A stretch of DNA of 13,728 nt, taken from the NCBI GenBank assembly GCA_937925755.1, contig CALAMX010000025.1, positions 1-13,728 of the forward strand, in the 5' to 3' direction. Every line of letters begins with the position of its first letter. The first letter of the stretch is position 1. Origin of the DNA: an uncultured Burkholderiales bacterium. GTDB lineage: Bacteria; Pseudomonadota; Gammaproteobacteria; Burkholderiales; Thiobacillaceae. Below, one piece after another: positions 5,946-13,526 of the stretch. The notes under the pieces are model-generated. The model was not told where the DNA came from. It saw nothing but the letters and a program-made list of their open reading frames with translations, and did not search any database. A program made the position numbers and the translations under genes.

Positions 5946-6800
5946 ATGACAGGATATGCGGCGGAAGCCGCGGAATTGCCGACGGGCAGCCTAACCTTGG
6001 AGCTGCGCTCGGTGAATTCACGCTTTCTCGACCTCGCCTTCCGCATGGCCGAGGACTTCCGTCCGCTCGAACCCCGGTTGCGCGAGCGCATCGCCCAGCG
6101 TATCCGGCGCGGCAAGGTCGAGTGCCGGATCAATTTCCAGCCGCACGAGGGCGCAGCCTTGCCCGAGTCCGTGGACCCGGTGCTGCTCGAGCGGCTGCTC
6201 AAGCTCGCCGCCACCGTGCAGGCAAAGGCACCTTCTGCCGCCCCCTTGAGCGTGGCGGAGATCCTACGCTGGCCCGGCATGCTGGGCGAGACCCGGTTCG
6301 ACCTAGAGGCGCTGCATACCGCCACACTCCGCCTGCTGGAGCAGGCTCTAGAGGCGCTCACTGCCAACCGCGCACGCGAGGGCCAAGCGCTCAAGACCTT
6401 CCTGCTCGACCGCATCGCCGCCATCCGCCGTCAGACCGCTGCGCTTGCCCCGCGCCTGCCGGAGATCGTCGCCGCCTACCGCGACAAGCTCACGCGTCGG
6501 ATGGAGGAACTGATCGCCTCGCCCGACCGCGATCGCCTCCTGCAGGAGGTGGCACTCTATGCCCAGAAGATCGATGTCGACGAGGAGCTTGCCCGCATCG
6601 AGAGTCATCTCACCGAGGTGGAGCGGGTGCTCGAGGTCGGGGGCGCCGTCGGCAAGCGGCTCGACTTCCTCATGCAGGAGCTCAATCGCGAGGCCAATAC
6701 CCTGGGCTCCAAGTCGGTGACCGCCGATCTCGCCCAGACCTCGGTCGATCTCAAGGTCTTGATCGAGCAGATGCGCGAACAGGTTCAGAACCTGGAATGA
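5946..6800 (+). CDS. yicC: YicC-family endoribonuclease
   Basis: The YicC/YloC family was long uncharacterised; E. coli and Bacillus members have since been linked to RNA cleavage and sRNA turnover. The 284-residue product matches the family length. It begins with the hallmark MTGYA, followed by LELRSVNSRFLDL (18-30) and the basic RIRRGKVECRI block (52-62). Its C-terminal domain (DUF1732) holds ALYAQKIDVDEELARIESHL and the near-invariant QELNREANTLGSKS. The ATG at 5946 is chosen because MTGYA is the conserved start; 24 upstream in-frame codons are excluded. No Shine-Dalgarno sequence precedes it. It lies 37 bp upstream of gmk, the usual yicC-gmk pairing. Confidence 0.95.
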   Translation: MTGYAAEAAELPTGSLTLELRSVNSRFLDLAFRMAEDFRPLEPRLRERIAQRIRRGKVECRINFQPHEGAALPESVDPVLLERLLKLAATVQAKAPSAAPLSVAEILRWPGMLGETRFDLEALHTATLRLLEQALEALTANRAREGQALKTFLLDRIAAIRRQTAALAPRLPEIVAAYRDKLTRRMEELIASPDRDRLLQEVALYAQKIDVDEELARIESHLTEVERVLEVGGAVGKRLDFLMQELNREANTLGSKSVTADLAQTSVDLKVLIEQMREQVQNLE

Positions 6801-6837
6801 GTCTGATGATCAAGTCCCCTCCGATCGCAAACCGACC

Positions 6838-7449
6838 ATGAGCGGGAATCTCTATATCGTCTCCGCCCCCTCCGGGGCAGGCAAGTCGAGCCTGGTCCAG
6901 GCCCTCGTCGCGGGTGATGACCGGCTACGGCTCTCCATCTCTTATACCACACGCCCACCGCGCCCCGGGGAGGAAGACGGCGTGCACTATCACTTCGTCT
7001 CCCGCGAGACCTTCCTGGAGATGCTGGAACGAGGTCTCTTTCTCGAGAGCGCCGAGGTCTACGGCAACTTCTACGGCACCTCCCAGCCCTGGATCGAGGC
7101 GCAGATGGCGCAGGGGCACGACGTGCTGTTGGAAATCGACTGGCAGGGCGCGGCTCAGGTGCGGCGCCTCATTCCGTCGGCCATCGGCATTTACATCCTA
7201 CCGCCGTCGCTTGAGGAGCTTCAGCGGCGCTTGTGCCGCCGGGGTCAGGATAGCCCCGAGGTCATCGCCCGCCGCCTCGCTGCCGCGCGCGAGGACATGA
7301 GCCACGCCCTGGAGTACGATTATCTCGTGGTCAACGAACGCTTCGAGCTGGCCTTAGACGACCTGCGCGCCATCGTGCGCAGCCAGCGCTTGACCGTGGC
7401 GCGGCAACAGACGGCCCTGGCGGATCTGCTGCGCCAACTGACCGACTGA
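6838..7449 (+). CDS. gmk: guanylate kinase
   Basis: The enzyme transfers phosphate from ATP to GMP to give GDP, an essential step toward GTP and therefore toward (p)ppGpp. The 203-residue product has the P-loop in APSGAGKSS (10-18), TTRPPRPGEEDGVHYHFV for GMP binding, the EVYGNFYGT lid region, and EIDWQGA. Length is normal (E. coli 207). Translation from the ATG at 6838 gives the standard N-terminus MSGNLYIVSAPSG; the leader has little ribosome-site likeness. It sits between yicC and rpoZ, as is common in proteobacteria. Confidence 0.97.
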   Translation: MSGNLYIVSAPSGAGKSSLVQALVAGDDRLRLSISYTTRPPRPGEEDGVHYHFVSRETFLEMLERGLFLESAEVYGNFYGTSQPWIEAQMAQGHDVLLEIDWQGAAQVRRLIPSAIGIYILPPSLEELQRRLCRRGQDSPEVIARRLAAAREDMSHALEYDYLVVNERFELALDDLRAIVRSQRLTVARQQTALADLLRQLTD

Positions 7450-7522
7450 CGGCACGAGGGTAGGCGAGCCGTGAACATCGGCCCTATACCGCCGTCAAAG
7501 CCGCTAGCCGTGCCCGATCGTG

Positions 7523-7551
7523 TTTCGAGCGCGCACGCCGGTCGCTAAAAT
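7523..7551 (+). promoter_or_regulatory. candidate sigma-70 promoter of rpoZ
   Basis: TTTCGA (7523-7528) and TAAAAT (7546-7551) are separated by 17 bp. The -10 matches consensus at five of six positions and the -35 at three. It lies in the 131-bp gmk-rpoZ gap, about 30 bp before the rpoZ start. A separate promoter here would uncouple rpoZ-spoT from yicC-gmk. Confidence 0.4.
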
Positions 7552-7580
7552 GGCATTCATTCACGCATCAGGAGATCCGT

Positions 7581-7787
7581 ATGGCACGCATCACCGTTGA
7601 CGACTGCATCGCCCGCATCCCCAACCGCTTCGAGATGACCCTGGCCGCCGCCTATCGCGCCCGCCAGATCTCGATCGGCGCCACGCCCAAGGTGGAGGAG
7701 AACCGCGACAAACCGGCGGTGATCGCTCTGCGCGAGATCGCCGCTGGCAAGGTTGGGCTGGAGGTGCTCAACAAGGCGCCGGTGTGA
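7581..7787 (+). CDS. rpoZ: RNA polymerase omega subunit
   Basis: Omega binds the beta-prime subunit, aids RNA polymerase assembly, and in proteobacteria contributes to a (p)ppGpp site. The 68-residue product has MARITVDDCIARIPNRFEM, YRARQISIGATPKV and KPAVIALREIAAG, the expected omega blocks. E. coli omega is 91 residues; the short form ending soon after the REIAAG helix is typical of betaproteobacteria and is one basis for the taxonomic call. A good ribosome site, AGGAG at 7570-7574, lies six bases before the ATG. spoT follows after about 40 bp, so both proteins of the stringent response are encoded together. Confidence 0.96.
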   Translation: MARITVDDCIARIPNRFEMTLAAAYRARQISIGATPKVEENRDKPAVIALREIAAGKVGLEVLNKAPV

Positions 7788-7828
7788 TGTCCCTTTAGAG
7801 GTCTCTTTAGAACTCGTTGGCTGGTCGC

Positions 7829-10009
7829 ATGGGCAGCCTGCTACAGCCGCAGCAGGTCGAGAGGGCGGCACCGAGGCTCGCTCTGGCCCAGCCCCTGCCG
7901 GACGCCATCGCCTATCTCAAACCAGCCGAGATCGAGGCTTTCAACCGCGCCTATGCCTTCAGCGCTCGGGCGCACGCCGGTCAGTTCCGCAAGGACGGTG
8001 AACCCTACATCACCCATCCGCTCGCCGTGGCGGAGATCCTGGCCGGCTGGAACATGGATGGCCAGACCCTCGTGGCAGCGCTGCTGCACGACGTGGTGGA
8101 GGACACTGGGGTCACGCGCGAGCAGATCGCCGCCGACTTTGGCCCTGCCGTAGCCGCCCTGGTCGACGGGGTGACCAAGCTCGACCAACTCGAGTTCGAG
8201 AGCAAGGCGCACGCGCAGGCCGAGAACTTCCGCAAGATGCTCCTGGCCATGGCCCAGGACGTGCGCGTCATCCTCATCAAGCTGGCCGACCGCCTGCACA
8301 ACATGCGCACCCTGGACGCCATGAAGCCGGAGGCGCGCACCCGCATCGCCCAGGAGACCCTGGACATTTATGCGCCGATCGCCAACCGCCTGGGGCTCAA
8401 CCACCTCTATCAGGAGCTGGAGGACCTGGCCTTCCAGCACCTGCACCCGACCCGCTACAAGGTGCTGGAGAAGGCCATCAAGGCCGCGCGCGGCAACCGG
8501 CGCGAGGTGGTGGAGAAGATCCGCCAGGCGATCGAGGCCAAACTCGAGGAATGCGGCATCGAGGCCCAAGTCTACGGTCGGGAGAAACACCTCTACAGCG
8601 TCTACCGCAAGATGCAGGAGAAGTCGCTCGCCTTCTCCGAGGTGTACGACATCTACGGCTTTCGTGTCATCGTCGAGGATCTGCGCGACTGCTACCTGGC
8701 CCTCGGCGCCTTGCACAGCCTGTACAAGCCCATCCCCGGCAAGTTCAAGGACTACATCGCCATCCCCAAGGCCAACGGCTACCAGTCCCTGCATACCACC
8801 CTGTTCGGGCCGTTTGGCGCCCCCATCGAGGTGCAGATCCGCACCCAGGAGATGCACCGGGTGGCCGAGGCAGGTGTGGCCTCGCACTGGCTGTACAAGA
8901 CCGGCAACGAGGCCGAGTTCTCCGAGGTGCAGAAGAAGGCGCACCAATGGTTGCAGAGCCTGCTCGACATCCAGGCCGATAGCCGCGACTCCGTCGAATT
9001 CCTGGAGCATATCAAGGTCGACCTCTTTCCCGACGAGGTCTACGTCTTCACCCCCAAGGGCAACATCCTGGCCCTGCCGCGCGGCGCCACGGCCATCGAT
9101 TTCGCCTACAGCGTGCACACCGACATCGGCAATCACTGCGTGGCGGCCCAGATCAACGGCGAAGTCATGCCGCTGTCCACTCCGCTCAAAAATGGCGACC
9201 GGGTGGAGATCATCACCAGTGAGTCCGCCCGTCCCAGTCCCTCCTGGGTCCATTTCGCCGTCACCGGCCGCGCGCGGGCCCACATCCGCAGCGCACTGAA
9301 GAAGGCCCACCGTGCCGAGTCCGAGGCCCTGGGGCTTGAGCTGCTCAATCAGGCCCTGCGCGCCCTGGGGGCACACCCCGAGAGGATCACGGCGCAACAG
9401 TGGGAGCGGGTGATGAAAGAGAGCGGTCGTAGCCGCGAGGACCTGCTCATGGAGATCGGCTTGGGCAAACGGTTGGGTGTGGTGGTCGCCCGCCAGCTGC
9501 TCGCCGGCGAGGCGGAGACCGAGCCGCGCCGGCCCGCCGGTCCCATGCTGATCCGTGGTGCCGAAGGGGTGGCGGTGCGTCTAGGCAAATGCTGCCGGCC
9601 CATTCCCGGCGACCCCATCATCGCCCAGATCAAGAAGGAGCAGGGCCTCGTCGTGCACACGCATGACTGCCCACAGGTGCGCCACTATCGCGAAGACCCG
9701 GACAAATGGGTGGACGTGGAATGGGCCGCCGACATCGCCAAGCCTTTCGATGTGGGCATCCAGGTCACCGTGGCCAACAAGCGCGGCGTGCTGGGCCAGG
9801 TCGCCTCCATCATCGCCAGCGAGGGCTCCAACATCGACGACGTCAGCATGGAGGATGCCGCCGGTGCTTTTACCAACCTCTTTTTCACCGTTCAGGTACA
9901 AAACCGCCTGCACCTCGCCCGCCTGATGCGGGCCCTGCGTGGGCTGCCCGAGGTCGTGCGCATCGCCCGCATGAAGGGAAGACAGGTAGAGGGCAGAGAA
10001 AAGCCATGA
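7829..10009 (+). CDS. spoT: SpoT/Rel bifunctional (p)ppGpp synthetase/hydrolase
   Basis: This enzyme makes and degrades (p)ppGpp, the starvation alarmone. The 726-residue product has all domains in order: HD hydrolase with THP (His63), HDVVED (87-92) and KLADRLHNMR (151-160); synthetase region with GREKHLYSVYRKM (250-262), YDIYGFRVIV (273-282), IPKANGYQSLHT (312-323) and EVQIRT (334-339); TGS domain near 401-463; the CCRPIPGD block (588-595); and a C-terminal ACT domain (about 643-715). Both catalytic halves look intact. The ATG at 7829 is used; a TTG at 7817 would add four residues, and neither has a clear ribosome site, so reinitiation after rpoZ is likely. It is placed in SpoT instead of RelA because of the intact HD residues and the rpoZ linkage. 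Confidence 0.95.
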   Translation: MGSLLQPQQVERAAPRLALAQPLPDAIAYLKPAEIEAFNRAYAFSARAHAGQFRKDGEPYITHPLAVAEILAGWNMDGQTLVAALLHDVVEDTGVTREQIAADFGPAVAALVDGVTKLDQLEFESKAHAQAENFRKMLLAMAQDVRVILIKLADRLHNMRTLDAMKPEARTRIAQETLDIYAPIANRLGLNHLYQELEDLAFQHLHPTRYKVLEKAIKAARGNRREVVEKIRQAIEAKLEECGIEAQVYGREKHLYSVYRKMQEKSLAFSEVYDIYGFRVIVEDLRDCYLALGALHSLYKPIPGKFKDYIAIPKANGYQSLHTTLFGPFGAPIEVQIRTQEMHRVAEAGVASHWLYKTGNEAEFSEVQKKAHQWLQSLLDIQADSRDSVEFLEHIKVDLFPDEVYVFTPKGNILALPRGATAIDFAYSVHTDIGNHCVAAQINGEVMPLSTPLKNGDRVEIITSESARPSPSWVHFAVTGRARAHIRSALKKAHRAESEALGLELLNQALRALGAHPERITAQQWERVMKESGRSREDLLMEIGLGKRLGVVVARQLLAGEAETEPRRPAGPMLIRGAEGVAVRLGKCCRPIPGDPIIAQIKKEQGLVVHTHDCPQVRHYREDPDKWVDVEWAADIAKPFDVGIQVTVANKRGVLGQVASIIASEGSNIDDVSMEDAAGAFTNLFFTVQVQNRLHLARLMRALRGLPEVVRIARMKGRQVEGREKP

Positions 10010-10120
10010 GTTGTGAGAAAAAGGGGCGTGTCCCGTTGCGCTTGTAACCTGTTGCTGTAGCATCCTCGCTTCGACCCGGTTTCTCCTCTCTCATCCGCTT
10101 GCCTCTCATCCTTTCTCTCT
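10010..10120 (+). other. spoT-ridA spacer with pyrimidine-rich leader
   Basis: This is a 111-bp gap. Its last 41 bases (10080-10120) are nearly all C and T, with only about five purines, and run directly into the ridA ATG with no Shine-Dalgarno sequence. A weak promoter-like pair, TTGCGC (10036-10041) and TAGCAT (10058-10063) with 16-bp spacing, is present but unconvincing. No clear intrinsic terminator is seen. Confidence 0.4.
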
Positions 10121-10501
10121 ATGAAATCCATCATCTCCACCGATCAGGCCCCTGCCGCCATTGGCACCTATTCCCAGGCCGTGCGCGTCGGCAACACCGT
10201 CTACCTGTCTGGTCAGATCGGCCTGGATCCGGACAGCATGCAGCTGGTCGAGGACATAGAAGCGCAGATCCACCGTGTCTTCGCCAACCTCGCGGCGGTG
10301 GCGCAGGCGTCCGGGGGCAGCCTCGCCGACGTGGTCAAGCTCAACGTCTACCTCACCGATCTGGCGCATTTCACTCGGGTCAACGAGATCATGGCCCGGT
10401 ACTTCAGCCCGCCCTACCCCGCCCGCGCGGCGGTGGGGGTGGCGAGCCTGCCACGCGGCGCGCTGGTGGAGGCAGACGCGGTGATGGTGATCGGTACCTG
10501 A
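10121..10501 (+). CDS. ridA: RidA (YjgF/YER057c/UK114) enamine/imine deaminase
   Basis: RidA hydrolyses reactive enamine/imine intermediates such as 2-aminoacrylate, released by PLP enzymes like threonine dehydratase, and so protects PLP enzymes. The 126-residue product is of standard length and should form the usual trimer. Family marks are APAAIGTYSQAV with Tyr17, YLSGQIGLDP, DVVKLNVYLTDL, and PARAAVGVASLP with the catalytic Arg102, followed by Glu117 near the C-terminus. The ATG at 10121 matches the family start, although no ribosome site precedes it. It sits between spoT and recG, where E. coli has trmH (spoU). recG begins four bases after its stop. Confidence 0.95.
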   Translation: MKSIISTDQAPAAIGTYSQAVRVGNTVYLSGQIGLDPDSMQLVEDIEAQIHRVFANLAAVAQASGGSLADVVKLNVYLTDLAHFTRVNEIMARYFSPPYPARAAVGVASLPRGALVEADAVMVIGT

Positions 10502-10505
10502 CCGT

Positions 10506-12572
10506 GTGACCGATGCCCTGTCCAAGCAGGCCGTGGATCCGATCGCCAAACGGCTGGGTTATGCCTCCGACCAGGATCTCGTCCTGCACCTGCCGCTGCG
10601 CTACGAGGACGAAACACGCCTCACCCCCCTACATCAGGCGCGTCCCGGCGAGACCGTGACGGTCGAGGGGGTCATCGTCCATGCCGAGGTCCAGCCACGG
10701 CCGCGACGCCAATTCGTCATAGAACTGAGCGACCCCTCAGCCGCGGTGCCGCGGCCGGCCGCTCGCTTGTTCGCGCGCTGGCTGCACTTCTATCCCAGTC
10801 AGGTGGCACAGCTCAAGGCTGGTGTGCGCCTGCGCCTGCACGGCGAGGTGCGGCCGGGCCTGTTCGGGGCGGAGATGGTGCACCCGCGCTATCGCCTGGT
10901 GCAGGCCGACACGCCGCTCGCCGCAACGCTCACCCCGGTCTATCCAAGCGTGGCTGGGCTCGGGCAGACCGCCATCCGCCGCGCCGTGGACCGCGCCCTG
11001 CGCTCGGCGGACCTCACGGACACCCTGCCGGCGGACATTCCCCGCGACCTGTCACTGCCCGCCTACGCAGAGGCGATCGAGGTGTTGCATCATCCGCCGC
11101 CCGACATCGATCGCCTTGCCTTGGAGCGGCGCACCCACCCGGCCTGGCGGCGACTCAAGTTCGACGAGCTGCTCGCCCAGCAGTTGTCGCTACGCCGCCA
11201 CGCCCGCGCCCGCGCCGCCCTCGCCGCACCTGCCCTCACCGGTGGGGAGGCGCTCGCCGAGCGCCTGCTCGCGGGCTTACCCTTCCGTCTTACCCGTGCA
11301 CAGGCGCGGGTGTGGGATGAGATCCGCGCCGACCTCGCCTGCGGCCGGCCCATGCACCGTCTGCTGCAAGGCGACGTCGGCAGCGGCAAGACGCTGGTGG
11401 CGACCCTGGCCTGTCTGCCGGCAGTGGCCTCGGGCTGGCAGGCGGCCGTCATGGCACCGACCGAGCTGCTGGCCGAACAGCTCTACTCGAAGCTGCGCGA
11501 ATGGCTCACGCCGCTAGGGATCAACCTGGTTTGGTTGGCCGCCGGCCTGCGAGGTCGAGCCAGGCAGGCCGCCTTTGCTGCCATCACCACGGGTGAGGCC
11601 CAAATCGCGGTCGGCACCCATGCCCTGATCCAGGAGGCGGTGACATTCCCCCGCCTGGCGCTCGCCATCGTTGACGAGCAGCACCGTTTCGGTGTCGAAC
11701 AGCGCCTAGCGCTACGAACGAAGGGGGGCGCGCCTCACTCCTCACCCCTCACCCCTCACTTGCTCATGATGTCTGCCACCCCCATCCCACGCAGCCTGGC
11801 CATGAGCTACTACGCTGACTTGGACGTCTCTACCCTGGATGAGTTACCGCCCGGCCGCACCCCTGTGGCCACCAAGTTGATCAACCAAGCCCGGCGCGCC
11901 GAGGTCATCGCCCGTCTGCACGACTATTGCCTCGCTGGCGCCCAGGCCTATTGGGTCTGCCCCCTCGTGGAGGCGTCGGAGAAGCTTCAGCTCAAGGCGG
12001 CCGAGGCGGCCTATGCTGAACTCTCTGCCGCCCTGCCCGACTTGCGCCTGGGTCTGGTCCACGGTCGCATGAAGGCCGTGGAGAAGTCTGCCGTGATGGA
12101 GGCGTTCAAGGCGGGTGATATGCATCTGCTCGTGGCCACCACAGTGATCGAGGTGGGGGTGGATGTACCCAATGCAGGCCTCATGGTGATCGAGCATGCC
12201 GAGCGCATGGGGCTGGCTCAATTGCATCAACTGCGCGGTCGGGTCGGGCGCGGCCGACGTGAGTCCACCTGTATCCTGCTCTATGCTGAGCCGTTGTCGG
12301 CCACCGCCCGCCAGCGGCTGCGCATCATCCACGAGCACACCGACGGATTCGTGATCGCCCGCGAAGATCTTCGACTGCGCGGGCCGGGTGAGTTCATGGG
12401 CGCGCGCCAGTCGGGCACACCCTGGCTGCGCTTCGCCTCGCCCGAGTGGGATGGTGACCTACTCGAGGCGGCCCGACAGCTGGCAGAGCAACTGCTGGAC
12501 CGACATACTCCAGCCGTCGACCGCCATCTGGCGCGCTGGCTGCCGCGCGGTCTAGACTATCTGCAGGTGTAA
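10506..12572 (+). CDS. recG: RecG, ATP-dependent DNA helicase
   Basis: RecG is a double-strand DNA translocase that reverses stalled forks and processes R-loops and Holliday junctions. The 688-residue product has the N-terminal wedge/OB region beginning LVLHLPLRYEDETRL (25-39), Walker A in GDVGSGKT (289-296), APTELLAEQ (318-326), DEQHRFG (390-396), SATPIPRSLAM (423-433), TTVIEVGVDVPNAGLMVIEHAER, QLRGRVGRG, and a normal C-terminal region ending at 688 (E. coli 693). The start is GTG at 10506, four bases after the ridA stop. The N-terminus is about 11 residues shorter than E. coli before the LHLPLRYED block and lacks the usual GVG motif. A 28-bp tandem heptamer lies between helicase motifs II and III. 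Confidence 0.96.
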   Translation: MTDALSKQAVDPIAKRLGYASDQDLVLHLPLRYEDETRLTPLHQARPGETVTVEGVIVHAEVQPRPRRQFVIELSDPSAAVPRPAARLFARWLHFYPSQVAQLKAGVRLRLHGEVRPGLFGAEMVHPRYRLVQADTPLAATLTPVYPSVAGLGQTAIRRAVDRALRSADLTDTLPADIPRDLSLPAYAEAIEVLHHPPPDIDRLALERRTHPAWRRLKFDELLAQQLSLRRHARARAALAAPALTGGEALAERLLAGLPFRLTRAQARVWDEIRADLACGRPMHRLLQGDVGSGKTLVATLACLPAVASGWQAAVMAPTELLAEQLYSKLREWLTPLGINLVWLAAGLRGRARQAAFAAITTGEAQIAVGTHALIQEAVTFPRLALAIVDEQHRFGVEQRLALRTKGGAPHSSPLTPHLLMMSATPIPRSLAMSYYADLDVSTLDELPPGRTPVATKLINQARRAEVIARLHDYCLAGAQAYWVCPLVEASEKLQLKAAEAAYAELSAALPDLRLGLVHGRMKAVEKSAVMEAFKAGDMHLLVATTVIEVGVDVPNAGLMVIEHAERMGLAQLHQLRGRVGRGRRESTCILLYAEPLSATARQRLRIIHEHTDGFVIAREDLRLRGPGEFMGARQSGTPWLRFASPEWDGDLLEAARQLAEQLLDRHTPAVDRHLARWLPRGLDYLQV
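11733..11760 (+). repeat. four tandem heptamers CCTCACY inside recG
   Basis: Four back-to-back 7-base units read CCTCACT, CCTCACC, CCTCACC, CCTCACT. They encode Pro410 to His418 plus flanking bases, between DEQH and SATPIPR. A run of six G (11723-11728) lies just upstream. As 7 is not a multiple of 3, any gain or loss of one unit would shift the reading frame. Confidence 0.9.
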
Positions 12573-12585
12573 GCGGCGGGATGGA

Positions 12586-13398
12586 TCACTTGCCCTCCAA
12601 CCACTTGAGCATGTCAAGGTAGGCCTGCTGGTTGCCTTCCACGAAGCCGGATACACCGATCTTTTTCAGGATTTCCTCGCCCTCCGGCGTCTTGTCGAGG
12701 TCAAGCAGCGCCTGCTTGAGTTTGGTCGCCGTGGCCTCGGTGACCTTGGGCGAGATAATGATTGACCAAAAGGGCAGCTTGTCCTGAGTGTAGAGGAAGC
12801 GCCCACCCTCCTTCTCCCATTCCTTTGCCACCTTCGAGTAGGAAATCACCACACCGACGTCGGCTAGGCCCTCTCTGACGGCAAAGCCAACGGCCTCCTG
12901 TCGGTCCATCAGCTGCAACCGCCCTGGTTTGATTCCGGCATCGCGCAGGATGGCGTTGGCCAAATTGGTGGGGTAGGCCGACTTCTCTGGCATGACGACG
13001 AATTGCCCCTGGACGTCCTTGAGGGTTTTGAGCGGTGAGTCCTTCTTCACCAGGAAATGAACCTTCGACTCCCCTTTGGCCGCCACCAGCAAACGATAGC
13101 CGTGGTCGCGCATAGCCCGCGCCGAGATGTGGCTCGGACGGATCAGCACCACGTCATAGCGCTGCCGCTCCAGATTGCGGATCAGGATGCTTAAAATGTT
13201 CGAGGTCTCCATCTTCACGTTCTTGCCGACCCGCGTGCTCAGATAACGGGCCAGGTCGGTGTACTTGTCGGTACGGAAGACCGCGTCGGTGGAACTGGAG
13301 GTCCCCTCGTTGACCGCGAACAGGATCGTATCGGGCGCGGCGGCAACGGCATCCGAGAGCAGCACCGAAAAAAGCCATACAAAGACGTGTCGCATCAT
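12586..13398 (-). CDS. PhnD-type periplasmic substrate-binding protein (solitary)
   Basis: This is predicted to be an exported binding protein of the phosphate/phosphite/phosphonate group (Phosphonate-bd fold). The 270-residue precursor starts at ATG 13398; AAGGAG at 13404-13409 lies five bases upstream. A second ATG follows immediately at 13395. Residues 1-21 form a signal peptide: basic MMRH, hydrophobic VFVWLFSVLL, then an Ala-rich site (18-21). The mature part has FAVNEGTSSST, DLARYLSTRVG, the PhnD-like RYDVVLIRPSHISARAM, LVAAKGESKVHFLVKKDS, and LADVGVVISYSK. No ABC permease or ATPase gene is adjacent, so it may feed a distant transporter or act as a sensor's ligand receptor. The ligand cannot be told from sequence. 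The frame stays open upstream, but that extension lacks a signal peptide at its start. Confidence 0.85.
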   Translation of the reverse strand: MMRHVFVWLFSVLLSDAVAAAPDTILFAVNEGTSSSTDAVFRTDKYTDLARYLSTRVGKNVKMETSNILSILIRNLERQRYDVVLIRPSHISARAMRDHGYRLLVAAKGESKVHFLVKKDSPLKTLKDVQGQFVVMPEKSAYPTNLANAILRDAGIKPGRLQLMDRQEAVGFAVREGLADVGVVISYSKVAKEWEKEGGRFLYTQDKLPFWSIIISPKVTEATATKLKQALLDLDKTPEGEEILKKIGVSGFVEGNQQAYLDMLKWLEGK

Positions 13399-13526
13399 CT
13401 CGTCTCCTTCCCCTCCTTGATGACCCTGGGGTCTTAAGCGGGTGCAGTATACCTTCAGGACAGGCCAGCAGCTCCGGAACCCAGCGCCTGGATGGCATAA
13501 TCCCAGCCTTGGCATTGCCACCTATC
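13399..13526. promoter_or_regulatory. divergent promoter region of the PhnD-type gene and ubiC
   Basis: This 128-bp gap lies between divergently read genes. Toward the binding-protein gene, the minus strand carries TATACT (13446-13451), a five-of-six -10 match, without a clear -35. Toward ubiC, CATAAT (13496-13501) is also a five-of-six -10 match, again with a poor -35. An imperfect palindrome with arms GACCC and GGGTC (13422-13433) lies between the -10 and the start of the binding-protein gene and could be an operator. Confidence 0.35.
13404..13409 (-). promoter_or_regulatory. ribosome-binding site of the PhnD-type gene
   Basis: The minus strand reads AAGGAG, five bases before the ATG at 13398 and eight before the ATG at 13395. 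It is the strongest Shine-Dalgarno sequence noticed in the window, and it decides the start in favour of the short, signal-peptide form. Confidence 0.75.

Noticed and set aside
5872..6021. Fifty-residue N-terminal extension of the protein kinase.
   Set aside because: It would overlap the start of yicC and has no kinase-family likeness. The ATG at 5871 gives a normal distance to the glycine-rich loop.
7841..9397. Long open frame on the minus strand opposite spoT (518 codons).
   Set aside because: It is the antisense shadow of a well-conserved gene in GC-rich DNA. The product is Val/Leu/Gly/Asp-rich with no domain seen.
10036..10063. Promoter upstream of ridA (TTGCGC, 16 bp, TAGCAT).
   Set aside because: Only three and four of six bases match consensus, and such pairs occur often by chance. 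It is noted in the spacer entry but not called.
13399..13521. Forty-one-residue N-terminal extension of the PhnD-type protein.
   Set aside because: The internal ATG at 13398 has AAGGAG at ideal spacing and begins a proper signal peptide. The extension would bury that signal and cover the ubiC leader.
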